Translations under genes and position numbers: made by a program
Notes under the pieces: model-generated
Told to the model about the DNA's origin: nothing
Database searches by the model: none
The model's input: the letters and a program-made list of their open reading frames with translations, nothing else
Shown: piece after piece, positions 38,390-50,548 of the stretch
Numbering within the stretch: position 1 is the first letter of the stretch
Layout of the letters: every line of letters starts with the position of its first letter
NCBI GenBank assembly: GCA_013399305.1
Contig: VXAI01000159.1
Span: 372,001-436,000, forward strand
Length of the DNA: 64,000 bases
Direction of reading: 5' to 3'
DNA from: Rostratula benghalensis
Lineage: Eukaryota; Chordata; Aves; Charadriiformes; Rostratulidae

Positions 38390-41300
38390 TGATGATGAGG
38401 GTTAGTGCCGCAGCAACATTACTGGAAGCTAAAAGGATTGGAAGCATGATAATGCAGATGATCAGAGACTACAAAACTTTCTTATGTGGCTAGAAAAAAA
38501 AAATATCAAAGTTGTATTTACCCATGTAATTTGTTCCTCCTTTTGTTTTTTCCATTCGAGCCTGTAGGGCTGATTGGCACAGGGATTCATTATTACTCCC
38601 TTTCTGATAATAGATCCTGAAAAATAGCATCACACTACTTGAAGGCAACATAGTATGTTAGTTTATACCAGGCCCAGAATTGATCTTTTAATTTGACATT
38701 TGCAGTGCTGTCCTTATTGTCATGTGTCGTCAGTTAAAAGAAACTACATCAATATTTTAAGTAATTTTGTGCTTTTTCTTTCTTATGTAAACTCTTTAAG
38801 AATCTCACATGGAAAATTAAAGACAAAAATAGTTGATATGCCTTACTTCAGACACAGGCTCAATGTAGTAATTAAAAACAAATATTACACACAAATTTCA
38901 GTCCAAAAGTGTTAAGGGAAAACAATAGTTACATAACTATGTAATGAGCAAGCGACAATGAGATGTTGCTTGTAGAAAACTATCCATAAGAGGCAACATT
39001 AAACTGAGGAACCAAAAGAAGTACTTCTGTCTCCAAGGTGTTGGTGAGAATCGTCACCACATCACACAAACAACATCGAGGTACACACCTTTGCCACTCA
39101 CAACAACCATATGCTTATGCACAAAGCAGAGAAAATATGCTCCAGTAGGTCCTTTATTCTGCACTCTTGAAGAACCAGAGCCTTAGGCACAATATGGAGC
39201 ACAGCTACCCCATCACCAATATGAAATCAAGAAACAAGTCTCCACCTTCACTTCACGTGCTTTATGTACATACACACACACACAGAAAGTTATCTTTGCA
39301 CCTGAATATATTTTTTTTGATTTAGTGAAATGAAGTTCATCTTTCATTTTACAGCTCAGTCACAGTATTACCATCTTTCAGATCTGATCCCATACACGTT
39401 TTCATCCTAATACACAATATTAATTGAGGTGAGAATTCCATTATTTTGGACACAAATTACAAACCCCTCAGAACTGTAACGGAGAACAAAGTCAATGATC
39501 CAGCAAACAGATCTACAGGTCTGTTGAAGGCAATGAACTCTGTATGGACACAAAGATATGCCTATGCTGATCTCATTTGGGGATCTAGTATTAAAACCTG
39601 CCACTTTGATAACACCATATGATGATTCTTTAATATTAGATATTATTCATGTGATAAATATACCTATTTTCATCCAGATGAAAGAATAAAGCTATTGTTT
39701 TTGTTGGTTTTACCTGAGAGTACTGGCATTAGATAAAATTAAAATAAGTGTCAATTAGGGAACCTGAAGCCATCAGCCAAGAGAAATATGAGTTTGAGAA
39801 TTTTTTCCCAAAAGGCTCACAAATGTTCATCTCATGGGATGACTTAGTATACACAGGCCATAGTTTCAACCCTGCAACAAGCTCTGTGCTATGTGTATCT
39901 ACTAGAAACACATCTAGTGTTGATTGGAAGACTGCGAGACACAACTCACTACAGGTACACTGCTCTGCTGATTAATTGCTCTCATTTTTTTAAAAAACCC
40001 CTACATCTATTCTTAGACTTATCTTGCTTCAACTTCTAGGCACTAGTACACCTTTTTGTAATGGTTTAAATAACAAGTTAGGAGATGAAAATACACAAAT
40101 TCTAAGGAGAGATGAAACAAACAGCAAGTAACAAGGTATACTATTTGCTTCACTTCCCATTCTTTCTTCCAAGCTTTCCTCCAAACCATCATCCATTGCA
40201 AAGAACAGTACCCACACTCAGCCCCCAAAATCTACTGTTTATTGCTGTATTTCTGCTCATGTCCAACACACTGCTTCCCAGCTCTTGAAAGAGGAATTGC
40301 AAGGAAGAGGAGAGTAGCTGAGTTATTTCAGTGAGATGAATGGATTTACCTGATGATACAGACCAACACTTGGCCCTGTACACTGGCTACTGGGTACTGT
40401 TGTCTTTTACTCATTTCCCTGAGAAGTCTTTACTTGAGGAGCAGCAAGCAATGTCCCCCATTCAGACCACTTACGTGCCCATCTGCGTCTCCAGCTCCTG
40501 TGCTCTTGAAATCTCCCTCAGCAAACCTACCATTACACACCACCCAAACAATAATGCCAGAGTTTCAGTGATATCAAAATTCTCAGAAAGAAAACAACCA
40601 CAAATCTGCTAGCTTGTCAAAATAAAGTGTTACAGTGATAGTATAACGTAGCCTATGCCCATCTACAAATACGTCTTTTGCTATCTTTGGTGCTTCAGAG
40701 ATTCATGAATTACTGGGATCTTCCTCGCATTACTGAGTTTGATGTGTTTGCTGCCTGACAGGTTAGGAATGGCAGTTCACTGGTATGAACCAAGCCCTGC
40801 AGATCTGCACTAGGAAATGAAATAACAAGGCACTAGCGATAGTCATGCAAGGAGGTGACTGGAGGAGAGTACCCCAGTGACAAATCAAAGCAGAAGTCGT
40901 GAAAGGACCACGGTGGAGGCTGCAGGAGGTAACGGTTCACTTCTCACTTCTGTACTAAATAACATGACCTTTACAACCTCACGTGTGTTCTCTTCAGAAA
41001 ACAGAAAGAGGTGAAACAGCTGAGGGACTCTGCTGGGCTCTGCAGGCAGGTTTCTGCCAGTTTCAGATGCCAGAAGAAACGTGCATCCAAAAGGAATATG
41101 GTAAATGACGCACAACTTAGATCTATACGACGTTATGCAAAATTCCCAGCTGCTGATAAAAGAGAGAGTTCAGGTGTCAGGATCTGTGTTTGAGCAGTGC
41201 TGTGGCTCAGCCAAATTAACTGCACTTAACAGTGATGGAGTACTGCACCAAAAAAAGCCATGCTGCTACTCCAGAGCTAACTCGAGTGTCTTGACACTAC

Positions 41301-42069
41301 ATTTTGTAGCACAGCAATATACTCACAGAGCTCACAGTACAGAAAAAAATAAAAGTGAATTCACATAAAGTATCATACTGAAATACTAAGATATCATTAG
41401 AAAATTCCTTGGTGTGTTATACCAAGGACCAGAGAAGTAATTCTGCATGCACTGAACAGCAGTGGCCTCAGAAGCAGTGCCTCAGTACGTTTGCTAACAG
41501 GAATGAATCACAATACAGCATTCGACTGCAGTAACCAAGCGCACGTTGTTTTTAAAATTCATTAAGAAATGTCTGAGGTATTAATAGTCTCCATGGCAGC
41601 TTCTGAACAGGTTGCAAATTAACATGGTCAGACCACTGAGTTCCTTATTGCTTTGGATTCTTCATTGGCTAGTGGAATCGTTAAGAGCTAGAGCTATGTC
41701 CTGTCTTCATTTTCCAATTATCCTAATATCTGTTTCTGATCTCTTTCTCCTCTGACACGAATGGAATAGTATTGTTATACCAGTCACTCTTCAGACAACC
41801 ACCAGAACCTATTTATATGTAAAAATACATACACTGTATCTATATGTACTCATGCACTTAATAAATACATATACATGTGTAACATGTTACCAAGGTCTCC
41901 CAGAAACATTCAGAATTCAGGAATTGACAGCACAGCTACTGAGAGATTGCAGATATTTATAACTGAGTGACAATTCGGGATGGGGCATGGAGGAGGAAAG
42001 CCAGGGCAAGGACACACAGCAAAAAGCACACCCTACCTGATGTTTTTGCCCAGAAGAGAGAGATTAAAC
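38390..42069. other. Unique non-coding DNA
   Basis: No gene was recognised. A (CA)n spot lies at about 39271-39284, and alternating TA/CA sequence at about 41815-41885. Frames at 40.0-41.4 kb overlap on both strands and lack family signatures. Confidence 0.5.
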
Positions 42070-42110
42070 GGGGGGGGGGGGGGGGGGGGGATGATAAATA
42101 AATAAACAAA
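42070..42110. repeat. 21-bp poly-G run and A/T-rich simple tail
   Basis: An uninterrupted G run at 42070-42090 is followed by ATGATAAATAAATAAACAAA. Such a long G homopolymer is rare and its exact length is probably unreliable. It can form intermolecular or stacked G-quadruplex structures. Confidence 0.9.
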
Positions 42111-44794
42111 AGATAACACACACACTAATTCTCAAGAAATAGCTGCACACCTTTGTCATACTCCAAAAGGACTGTGTACAAGGCAGAGACCTTCAACAGA
42201 AAGTATGAGCCTAAACAGTTAATATTTGGTAAAGCTGTAAGCAGCTGAAGACAAAAGCCTATAATGGGAAGTGTCAGGCATCTTAATAGGCAGCAATATA
42301 AGCACCACCTATAATAAATGAGGGAGGGACAGCAAAAGAGAATATAAACAAATTAACTGTAGCCTAGAAACCTCAAACAAGTGTCTCACTTTGCTGAAAA
42401 TAAGATTTTTCTTACTAACAAGTACCGGATTTTTACATGACATATTGAGAAGTATATTTCTTTGCAATGCTGGTCTATCTCAGAGGTATCATAAGTATAG
42501 AACCGTGTAATGTGGCTGTTACTATGGAAACAACTCCTTTTCTAAGGAAAATCAGAAGGTATAAGTCAAGTAAAATCCCAAATAATTTCTCGTGACATAG
42601 GTTGGATGTGTTGTTAAACTGCACCCTTAACTTATTGCATCCCATTTCTGTCAATTTTTTCCTACCTCTACACGTTTCACACAGATACCAGCAATACTAA
42701 TTTTTCCCAAAATTAATTGAAGTAATATATCCTGGATGTGCAGTACAAATTTCTTCACCTCAGCAGTAAATGCAGAACAGACTAAGACGGTGTCTGAGAA
42801 TCTCTCCACTAAAAGACACACCTTCTTCACACAAGAACCTGTCTCATCAGCTAATAAACAGGGGGGTGGTACACAGGTTCCTGAGGGCACAACATCCTAC
42901 CTTCCGTGCTGAGCAAAGAAAGAAAAATAGTCAAAATAAAACAGTATGTCAAGTATAAGGTAATTTGATTGTTTTCCAAAACCAGAAATAATTCTATTCA
43001 GACAGACAACTCACTATGATGACTGTAAAAATATTGAAGGTAACAGAAGAGGAAGCTTTAGACAATGAATTGCTAAGATTTGCTGCTACAAATTCCTCTG
43101 TTTCCCAAATGTTAAAGGATGCTACCTGCTAATAACCCTTGACTCTTATTTGCCCTTCTCTAAGAACTAAGTCTCCAATGTGCATGAAGTCTCTCCAAAG
43201 AAACCTCAATAATTAACTGTGAACAAAAGCTATAACATTTAACCTCTGTTTCAGCTCTATTCCCTGAGCCTGGTCTACAGACTAACAAATCTTCTTCCTT
43301 TATTCAACCTGCCGACCGATTTTATCACCTCTCCACTTCCAAAACCCAGTTTTTCTTCACTAAGGTGGTGTCACTGCTGATCCCAGAGTAGATTTGCTCC
43401 TTATGGCTTATGTTCAGTTGGAGAGCAGACTCTGGGGAGCATACCAGCATGCTTCCTGCAAAGAATTTTGGATTTACAAATCCTAATAATATCTCTCTTT
43501 CTCACCATCACCTAATCACATAAAGCCTTTGCACCACAAAAGATGAAGATTTGGGGTGAGATGACACTTTGCTTGACACAGCAGAGCAAAATAAATTTGG
43601 GGGAAATAAAAAACAAACTGCACTTTTTATGCAGTCCCAGTATGAAAGTAAAAAAAAGCGGCAGGTAAGGATCTGACTGCCCCCTTTCCTACTAAGTCTG
43701 TAAACGTGCAATTACTTTGTATGAATGTACAGAAGAAATTTAAATCTGAACTCTAGCCACAACCAATAAATCTTACATTAGCCTTTTGTATAACAAGAAT
43801 GACACATCATACAATGCCTCTGTGACCCAGAAAGAAAAAAGATTAAAGAACTATGGAGAATTTCAAACCCATTGCTGCCCTTCTATATGGAAATCAAAGT
43901 ATGAGCATTGCCTCATTTCCAAGTATTTTTCCTCAGTGTAAAGGTTATGTTCAGCCAGCTGGGAGACACAAACTCTCCCACGTGGTGTTGGAGACCAGTT
44001 GCTGCGTCAAGGGTCTGTTACTGCTCAGTACCTGGAAAGTTGCTTGCAGTAAATCAGTGTGTTAAATAAAAAAACACAGAAAATGCTTGAGCAAGTTTGA
44101 GTAATACATACATTGAAAGAAATTGTCATCAGCCAGAAACTTTCCAGACAAACAGAAAAAGGGGCTCCAGTAATTCATCAAATAAGCTATTCACCATGAA
44201 TTATTCACTTAGCTTTACTACTAAGGCTTCCATGTGCTTCAAGTCACGCAAATCTGATAGGGAGATATAAACCTGGGAATCAGGGTTGTGAAGGTCTTGC
44301 CTGCTCTTATATTTTCTAAGAGAGGAAATGAAGTTAGAATAATTATATTTTTCTATTTTTATCTTGGCTATTAATCTCTTGGCTGGATTACTGAGGGATG
44401 CAGTCTCTCTGCTTTGCCCTTTCAATGGCCCACTTCCTCTAGAAGTGGCTAAGGGGAATTTTTCCTTTCAGCTGTACTTTTCCCCTTTGTGAATAGAGTC
44501 TCTAACGATCAGAAGAGTCCAGAAGAGAGTTAAAGTGCTGGTGGATCAGACGACTTGTTTTCAGGATGGTACTCATTTTCATGAAAGAAAGCAGTCCAAA
44601 GAGAACCAGCTTCAAGAGAAGTTTGATGATAATATAATAAAGGAGGAAGAAAAGAAGTAAGAAAAGAAGCGAGAGCCACCTAAGGAACAGAATGAAATAG
44701 TGATTAAGATGGAAGTAGCTTAAACATAGAGTGCTCTGTCCTTGAGTTATCATTTTAAAAAGAAAAGGGCAGAAGTTCCAAAATACATCGTACT
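42111..44794. other. Unique AT-rich non-coding DNA
   Basis: No gene, exon or transposon was recognised. Purine-rich plus strand at about 44625-44680. Confidence 0.5.
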
Positions 44795-45122
44795 CATAGA
44801 ATAGTTTGGGTTGGAAGGGACCTTAAAGATCATCGAGTTCCAACCCCCCTGCCCTGGGCAGGGACACCTCCCACCAGAGCAGGTTGCTCAAAGTCCCATC
44901 CAGCCTGGCCTTGAACCCCTCCAGGGATGGGGCAGCCACAGCTTCTCTGGGCAACCTGTGCCTGTGTCTCTTTACCTTCACAGTAAAGAATTTCTTCCTA
45001 ATATCTAACCTAAATCTCCCTTCTTTCAATTTAAAGCCATTATCTCTTGTCCTATCACCCCATTCCCTGATAGAGAGTCTCACACACACCCCATCTCTCC
45101 TGTAGGCCCCCTTCAAATAAAT
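44795..45122 (-). mobile_element. CR1 LINE, 3' end with intact ORF2 C-terminal frame
   Basis: Begins with CATAGAATAGTTTGGGTTGG, the complement of the CR1 3' terminus. On the minus strand an uninterrupted frame of about 100 codons reads YLKGAY near 45115, then GFKLKEGRFRLDIRKKFFTV, HRLPREAVAAPSLEGFKARL and SNLLWW before the end. This is the C-terminal tail of avian CR1 ORF2 (reverse transcriptase/endonuclease protein). The absence of stops or frameshifts suggests a fairly recent insertion. The catalytic domains are missing through 5' truncation at about 45122, so it is inactive. The frame continues to 45350 through unrelated upstream DNA by chance. Confidence 0.95.
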
Positions 45123-45199
45123 CAAAATCATAGAGAAAAATTCAAAATGTTTTATTCTGATAAAAGGCACAGGGATGTCTTCACAGGTCTGCAGACAAG
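45123..45199. other. Flank between CR1 and A-rich tract
   Basis: AT-rich sequence upstream of the truncated CR1 copy. No target-site duplication could be recognised. Confidence 0.4.
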
Positions 45200-45275
45200 C
45201 AAAAAAAAATATCAGTGAGGAAAACAAACAAAACAAAACAAAAGGAAAAAAAAAAACAAACCAACACCAAACACC
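45200..45275. repeat. A-rich low-complexity tract with AAAAC units
   Basis: Runs of A with CAAAA and CAAA units and a second A run of about 11. It resembles the tracts at 1.6, 12.2 and 53.7 kb. Confidence 0.85.
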
Positions 45276-46685
45276 CAAGGTCACCTCCCTGTCTCTGGAG
45301 GTCTCTTTCCTGCAAGAGACTCGTGAAGGAGATGCAGGTAAATACAACACCTTTCATGACTGCCAACAGCCTAGTGACAAACAGTTTACTCCATTTAATG
45401 AAGTGTCATCTCCATTTGCTGGAGCTCTACAAAGAAAGTTCAGGAAAAGACACTGTGGGTATCAAACCACCCTCATGGTTTGAAAACAAACAAACTCCCT
45501 AATATCTAATTGGATTTTTCTCAACTTCTGGCCTACAGTTACATATTGCCAAGAAATTTTCAGAGGCCCCAAACCTGAACAGAAATGAATTGTGGCCTAA
45601 GCCAGAATTACACAAGTGAAGCATTTCTGGTAGAATACTATGGGGAAGTTGGTGGAGATCTGCCTGATTTGATGTAGTTTTCCATACTGTAGTTTATTTT
45701 CTGTTTTGTAATATTGGATGTTACAGTATAACTTTAAGCTAGCAAATATAGATGCAGGAATTTTATTACCTAATAGTCCTAAAGTTAATAGTCATGGTTA
45801 ATGCCTATATTTAATATGTCAATGAGACTGTGAAATGCCAAGTTGAATAGCTTTAACACATATTAGTTCTACTTGTGAATTTACAGCAAGAACCTCACCA
45901 GAAAAACATTCAAACCAAAATCAGTATTGATTGACTGGAAAATGCGTTGGACTGTCATAGTTTAAAATTATAAAAGCCTAAAGAATACTTGCCAATACTG
46001 ACGGAAAGGAAGAGAGAGAAATCTGGAATCATGTGATACACCAATTGTGAACTAGCAGCACATATATCCCTATCAGTGTCTCTGGTTAACTTTGATACTT
46101 ATGCACTAAGGACAAACATATATACTAATATACCAGGGAGTGCTGGATTCTGTGTACTATAATCACATTCCATTAACAGAAGAGTGTGACCTTGAATTGA
46201 TTGAGCATGCACCACGAAGTCAGAGTAGCATTTACCTGGTCTCATCTGTTTGGTCACCTCTTCTATTGACAGTGGGGTTTAGGTTCATGGTTTGCAGTTC
46301 ATGCTACTTTCTTTAGATTTTCTTTTCTTTTTAGGCACTTTCTCCTGATCCCAAAACTTCAGCTATAACAGTGCAAGTACCACTGTGTCACTCTGTCCAG
46401 AGGTGCCTGCTTAAACTGGAAGCAGGAAGAAGAGTAGCAGAGTCGGCCAACAAGGACTGATTTAACACCATCACAGAAGCGAATCGTAACTGAGGAGAGG
46501 GAATAGCAGTGAATGAGTGTAAATAACTGACACCAAGTTTGTTTTCAATGTCTACTTGGGCATTTTTCTAAAGCCTCTCTCTTGAGCAGTCTGACCCCTG
46601 AAACAGGCTGTTTTGCAATGCCTTTCCCTTAGCTGTGGAGTACCTGGGGGAGCATCTCCTGTGCACGTCCGGAGATGCCCAGGCA
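45276..46685. other. Unique non-coding DNA
   Basis: No gene or transposon was recognised. Confidence 0.5.
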
Positions 46686-46736
46686 GACTTGCACAGATCT
46701 CGTGTGTAGGTCTGTATGCACACGTGCGTGCAAGTC
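46686..46736. other. Nested hairpin-forming sequence
   Basis: An outer 9-bp stem GACTTGCAC (46686-46694)/GTGCAAGTC (46728-46736) encloses an inner 6-bp stem CGTGTG (46701-46706)/CACACG (46719-46724) with a 12-nt loop. The internal loop is asymmetric (6 and 3 nt). The canonical E-box CACGTG (46721-46726) lies in the right arm, and the vicinity has several CpGs. It is shorter than a usual miRNA precursor and has no known miRNA seed that I recognise. Confidence 0.3.
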
Positions 46737-47135
46737 CCGGTTAGAGAAAGTTAAGATTAGCCAGTAATATAAGCAAGGAGCATTAGCAAGTTATACACCT
46801 TAATTTGTAACTGCCAAGATAGTTTTATTTCTCACATTTTTGTTATGTTGAGGAATATTAATTGATGCCTACTTTGCTTACTACACAGAACCGCTACAAG
46901 TTCTTAAAATAGACAACTTTTTAAATTATCTTAAGAGCCTTAAATAATTTTTATAGGTTTGATAACAATACATGTATTAGCTGAAACTATATTATTTTAC
47001 ATTTAAAAATATTAACCAAGGTTAAAAATTAACGGGCTCTTTCAGGCCACCAAAATTCTGATTTTCAGTAAAATTTTGTATAGTCCAAGATGCATACCAA
47101 TGCCAATGTTCAAAAGCTCCTTAGGCTGGCAGTTA
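46737..47135. other. Unique AT-rich non-coding DNA
   Basis: AT-rich with no simple repeats and no gene. Contains many TAAT/ATTA cores; could be conserved non-coding DNA but this is not testable here. Confidence 0.4.
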
Positions 47136-47262
47136 GAACCATAGAATTGTTTGGTTTAGAGACCTGTAAGATCACCTAGTCCACCCACCAAGCTAACTCC
47201 AACAAAACCCATCACTAAACTATGTCCCTAACCACTACGTCAACCCATCTTCAACAGCTGAG
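47136..47262 (-). mobile_element. CR1 LINE fragment, diverged
   Basis: GAACCATAGAATTGTTTGGTTTAGAGACC is followed by a 'GATCACCTAGTCCACCCACC' type block (here AAGATCACCTAGTCC) and ACTAAACTATGTCCCTAACC. All match the complement of the 3' portion of a CR1 subfamily with the 'CACTAAACCATGTCCCTAAG' motif. Right boundary is approximate; similarity fades after about 47260. It is older than the copies at 27.7 and 44.8 kb. Confidence 0.8.
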
Positions 47263-48365
47263 TAAGGCCTGTTGATACTGATGGCTGTTACACCATTTCT
47301 TGCCTACATATTTTTTCAAAATCTCTCTCACGTTCTTCCATTTTTAGGGTACTTCATTATTATTCTGTCCTGTTTCATATCTCCCAGAAAATGTCACAGT
47401 GCCAAGTGAACTGCTGAAAATACGGAAAATGTTTTCCAGTATCTGCTAGCCAAATGGGAAACAAAAGTGTTTGAAACTAAAAATATTCCTAGAAAGCAGA
47501 CATCACTGCGCTTACGTTTGATCAGAAAATAACATTATTGAGGACTAGAATTTTATTTTATTTTTTTATATTTTTTTTTTTGGGGTATCAGGCTTGCACA
47601 GAGAATTTTGGCATCACTTGACTGACCAGAGAAGACTCTGCACAACAGGATATTTAGAACTGGCTCAGAGGGCCTGATGCCATCCAAAATGAAGGTCATG
47701 AACTGCTGCTATAATGGGATTATTTTTAAACCCTGTGGTTCTTTGTGCCAGACCTGGCACTTACTGCCAGAACTTGGTATATTCTCAACAAGCCATAGGA
47801 GGTCCTAACTGTTCTTAACAGTCAATAATGAGAAAGTACCTGTACTCAAAGGATTTTTTCCGCAACAGTCTTACATTTCTTATTAATATTTGGAATAAAA
47901 ACATACCACAGACAAAAACCTGAAATTCTATTTGGCTGCTGCAACAGGCTGTTATTTGGTCTTGAGGATGGTTGTGTGTGAAGGAGTAGAGCTTTGCTTT
48001 ATTTATATCATAAAAAGACTTGTAGTAATGTCCTTTTCACTTTTCCTGACAGCTGCTGTAATAAACCTCATCCTCCTTCAAGTGCCATAGTCCACCAGTT
48101 GAGAAACACTATTCTGCTTTTAGAAACAATTGCTGGCCACCAGATGGTAGGAACCCACAGTGTCCTCTGTATCCACCCTGTGGTGCTCAGGTCTGCTGCT
48201 CAGTCCTGCCCTGAAGGAGACACTGCCCAGGGCTGAGTGCTGCCACTGCTGTCACTACCAGAATTTGAGCCACGGTTTGTGTCATCAAGCAATAATATCA
48301 GTAAAATGGCAGTTTATTCATGTGACATAAATATGAGGTCACTCTAGAGCTTTTCATAAAGATTA
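47263..48365. other. Unique non-coding DNA with T-rich tract
   Basis: A T-rich tract runs at 47549-47580 (TTTTATTTTATTTTTTTATA and ten T). No gene was recognised. Confidence 0.5.
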
Positions 48366-48486
48366 TATCATAAAACACCAGGTTGGAAGAGACCTCAAGG
48401 ATCACCTGGTCCAACCTATCTTTGCAAAAGTATGGTCTAGACAAGATGACCCAACACCTTGTCCAGCTGACTCTCAACTGTCCAAT
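48366..48486 (-). mobile_element. CR1 LINE fragment
   Basis: CACCAGGTTGGAAGAGACC, TCAAGGATCACCTGGTCCAACC and the following 'CCCAACACCTTGTCCAGCTGA' type block (48450-48470) are typical of the complement of a CR1 3' end. The canonical 8-bp terminal repeat is degraded (ATCATAAAA). About 120 bp, 5'-truncated at about 48486. The minus-strand frame 48298-48519 runs through it and is not a host gene. Confidence 0.85.
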
Positions 48487-49893
48487 ATTGGCAATATACA
48501 TATATAAAAACTTATACATGCACAGAATTTAATGAAACAAATACTCAGGGGGAGGTAGCAGGCTGCCACTCACTCAAACGTCCTGCCATGCAGCCACGTC
48601 TGGTGTGTGGATTTTAGGGAGGTTTGGCAGTGAATGCTTCTGGTCCATCTGCTCACAGCGGTATCAACAACGCGCCAGGTTTCTAACTGCATTCTTCAGC
48701 AATGCTGCAGCGCTTATTGTTCAAGTAGATTGTTCTCCTACTACTTAATGCTGATTTGTAAGCTCTGTCTCTTTTTAGCACTGCTTTTTATGAAAATGAC
48801 AGGAAATACAATAAATGACTCTAACAGCACAGCCTCTCCTTCCCTGTACCACAGTTTGGGGGAGGGCAGGAGGAAGCCCATTCTTGTTGGCTATAACCAA
48901 CTCTCTGAATAACAGAAGATTCTACATCTAGATTTTAATATATAAATAACACAGGTAGCAAGAGAAACACCTATCTCCTCACCACGTATTTAATTTCCAC
49001 TTGCTATGCTTCCCCCATGCTGCTTTGCATCTCTATAAGTCTTCAGTTATTACCATTGAATCAGTCACGCAGTGTACACCCTGACTGTCACACGGATCTG
49101 CATCGAAGTCACACCAATACCCTCATGCCTATAGTTCAACTAGACTGTTTCTATGGTTATGACAGATACATTATTGCTTTTCCTTAATTATATACCTTGC
49201 TCTTGAACACTCTTTGTGATCCAGTCCTGAGATTAGACTCTTTGCAACAGGGTCTGCTGACGTTAACGTGAAGAACTAATATAGTCAGCTTTTTTGTTTT
49301 TCTGAGCTGAGAAACACTGAAGGCTCAAGGAAACCACACCATAAATGTCAATGGCCGCAGATAGCTAACAGACACTGATTTAAAGAACAACAGAATAATA
49401 CGAGCCCTAACCTACCTCTGTGTGCAAGGTTTTGTGAGATAAAAGTGTTCTGATGAGTACGGTTCTGGTTTTAAGCCACTTCATCACCATCTGAATATAT
49501 CCATTGATTTTGCTGTAATTTAGATCACATATATAATCATAGAGCTAGCAGAGCAGAAGCTGCCTTCTCTCAGACACCTTGCACTTTATGCAAACTCTAC
49601 TTGCTTAAGCAAAAATATTTATCTCTTTGATGGGATAAAAATAATTTCCTTCTGATGTCCTAGAGGCTTATGCTGCTCCAAACCTAGCTCACCTTGTTAT
49701 CTTATTGCTGGCCCTGGCATGACTCATACAGGTTATAACAAATAATCAGCCCAACTCTTACGCAATCAAGATTTCTCCATATGTTCATCCCAGTGCACAA
49801 CATCAGCATCCAATTGATTGTGCATGTCATTTCAAAACAACTAATTTACGCCAGGAGTCACCAGCAGCATCTGTTCATTGTGACACAGTACGT
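48487..49893. other. Unique non-coding DNA
   Basis: No gene or transposon was recognised. Confidence 0.5.
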
Positions 49894-49917
49894 TTTAAAG
49901 GAAAGCTTTCCTTTAAA
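49894..49917. other. Perfect 24-bp palindrome
   Basis: TTTAAAGGAAAG (49894-49905) is followed directly by its exact reverse complement (49906-49917), with AAGCTT (HindIII site) at the centre. Each arm carries TTTAAA. It can form a cruciform; no known protein site of this full length is recognised. Confidence 0.9.
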
Positions 49918-50515
49918 GAGAAAGATCACAAAGGATGGAAAATCCTTACGAACAGGACTCAGGAAGAGAGGCATTTCCACACGATTTCATTTGCCGTGAC
50001 TCTCAGCAGCGTGGCACTGTCACCTTCCTTTCTGAGACGCCAATGCACTAACAGAGGACCCTGGTTTTCATCTTCATTAGTGAAAGTTTACCCCCAGCCT
50101 CCCAAAGTGTTTTGGGAGCAAGTGGTTAGTACCAACTCCTGGTTGTTACCTAAATATACAGCTCATTATAGCATCCATTCCTGCACCAAGCCATAATTTG
50201 GAACAGCACTGGAAAGAACAGGACCGTAAGTGACATACAACCCCTCCTCTTCATGGTGCAACATGGGTGCTGTGGTGATCTGAGACATTTCAATCTCCTT
50301 AACCACCTGCAGTGATGTCTCCTAGGGTTGTAAACATAGACCAAAAAAAATCAGATGGACCTGATCTTATGCCTACTGCATAAGTCTGCATAGAGCCCCA
50401 AGAGTTTGGTCTGCCTGTTGAGGCATAAGCAGTAGGGAAAGCTATTATGCACATGTAACTGTGACCAGAGAGAACTTGGTAGAAACACAAAATTTTAAAG
50501 CACAGAAGAAAGACT
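49918..50515. other. Unique non-coding DNA
   Basis: Nothing recognisable as a gene or repeat. Overlapping chance frames occur on both strands. Confidence 0.45.
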
Positions 50516-50548
50516 GGGGGTAAAAATGGGGTGTGGGGGGGAGAGGGG
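50516..50548 (+). other. Canonical G-quadruplex motif
   Basis: Four G tracts of 5, 4, 7 and 4 bases (50516-50520, 50528-50531, 50535-50541, 50545-50548) are separated by loops of 7, 3 and 3 nt. They satisfy the G4 rule with tracts of at least four G. It lies in a purine-rich stretch. No promoter or gene end is recognisable nearby. Confidence 0.75.

Noticed and set aside
44823..45350. 175-codon minus-strand frame, the longest in the window, as a gene
   Set aside because: Its C-terminal 100 residues are the CR1 ORF2 tail, and the rest is the complement of an A-rich tract and unique DNA.
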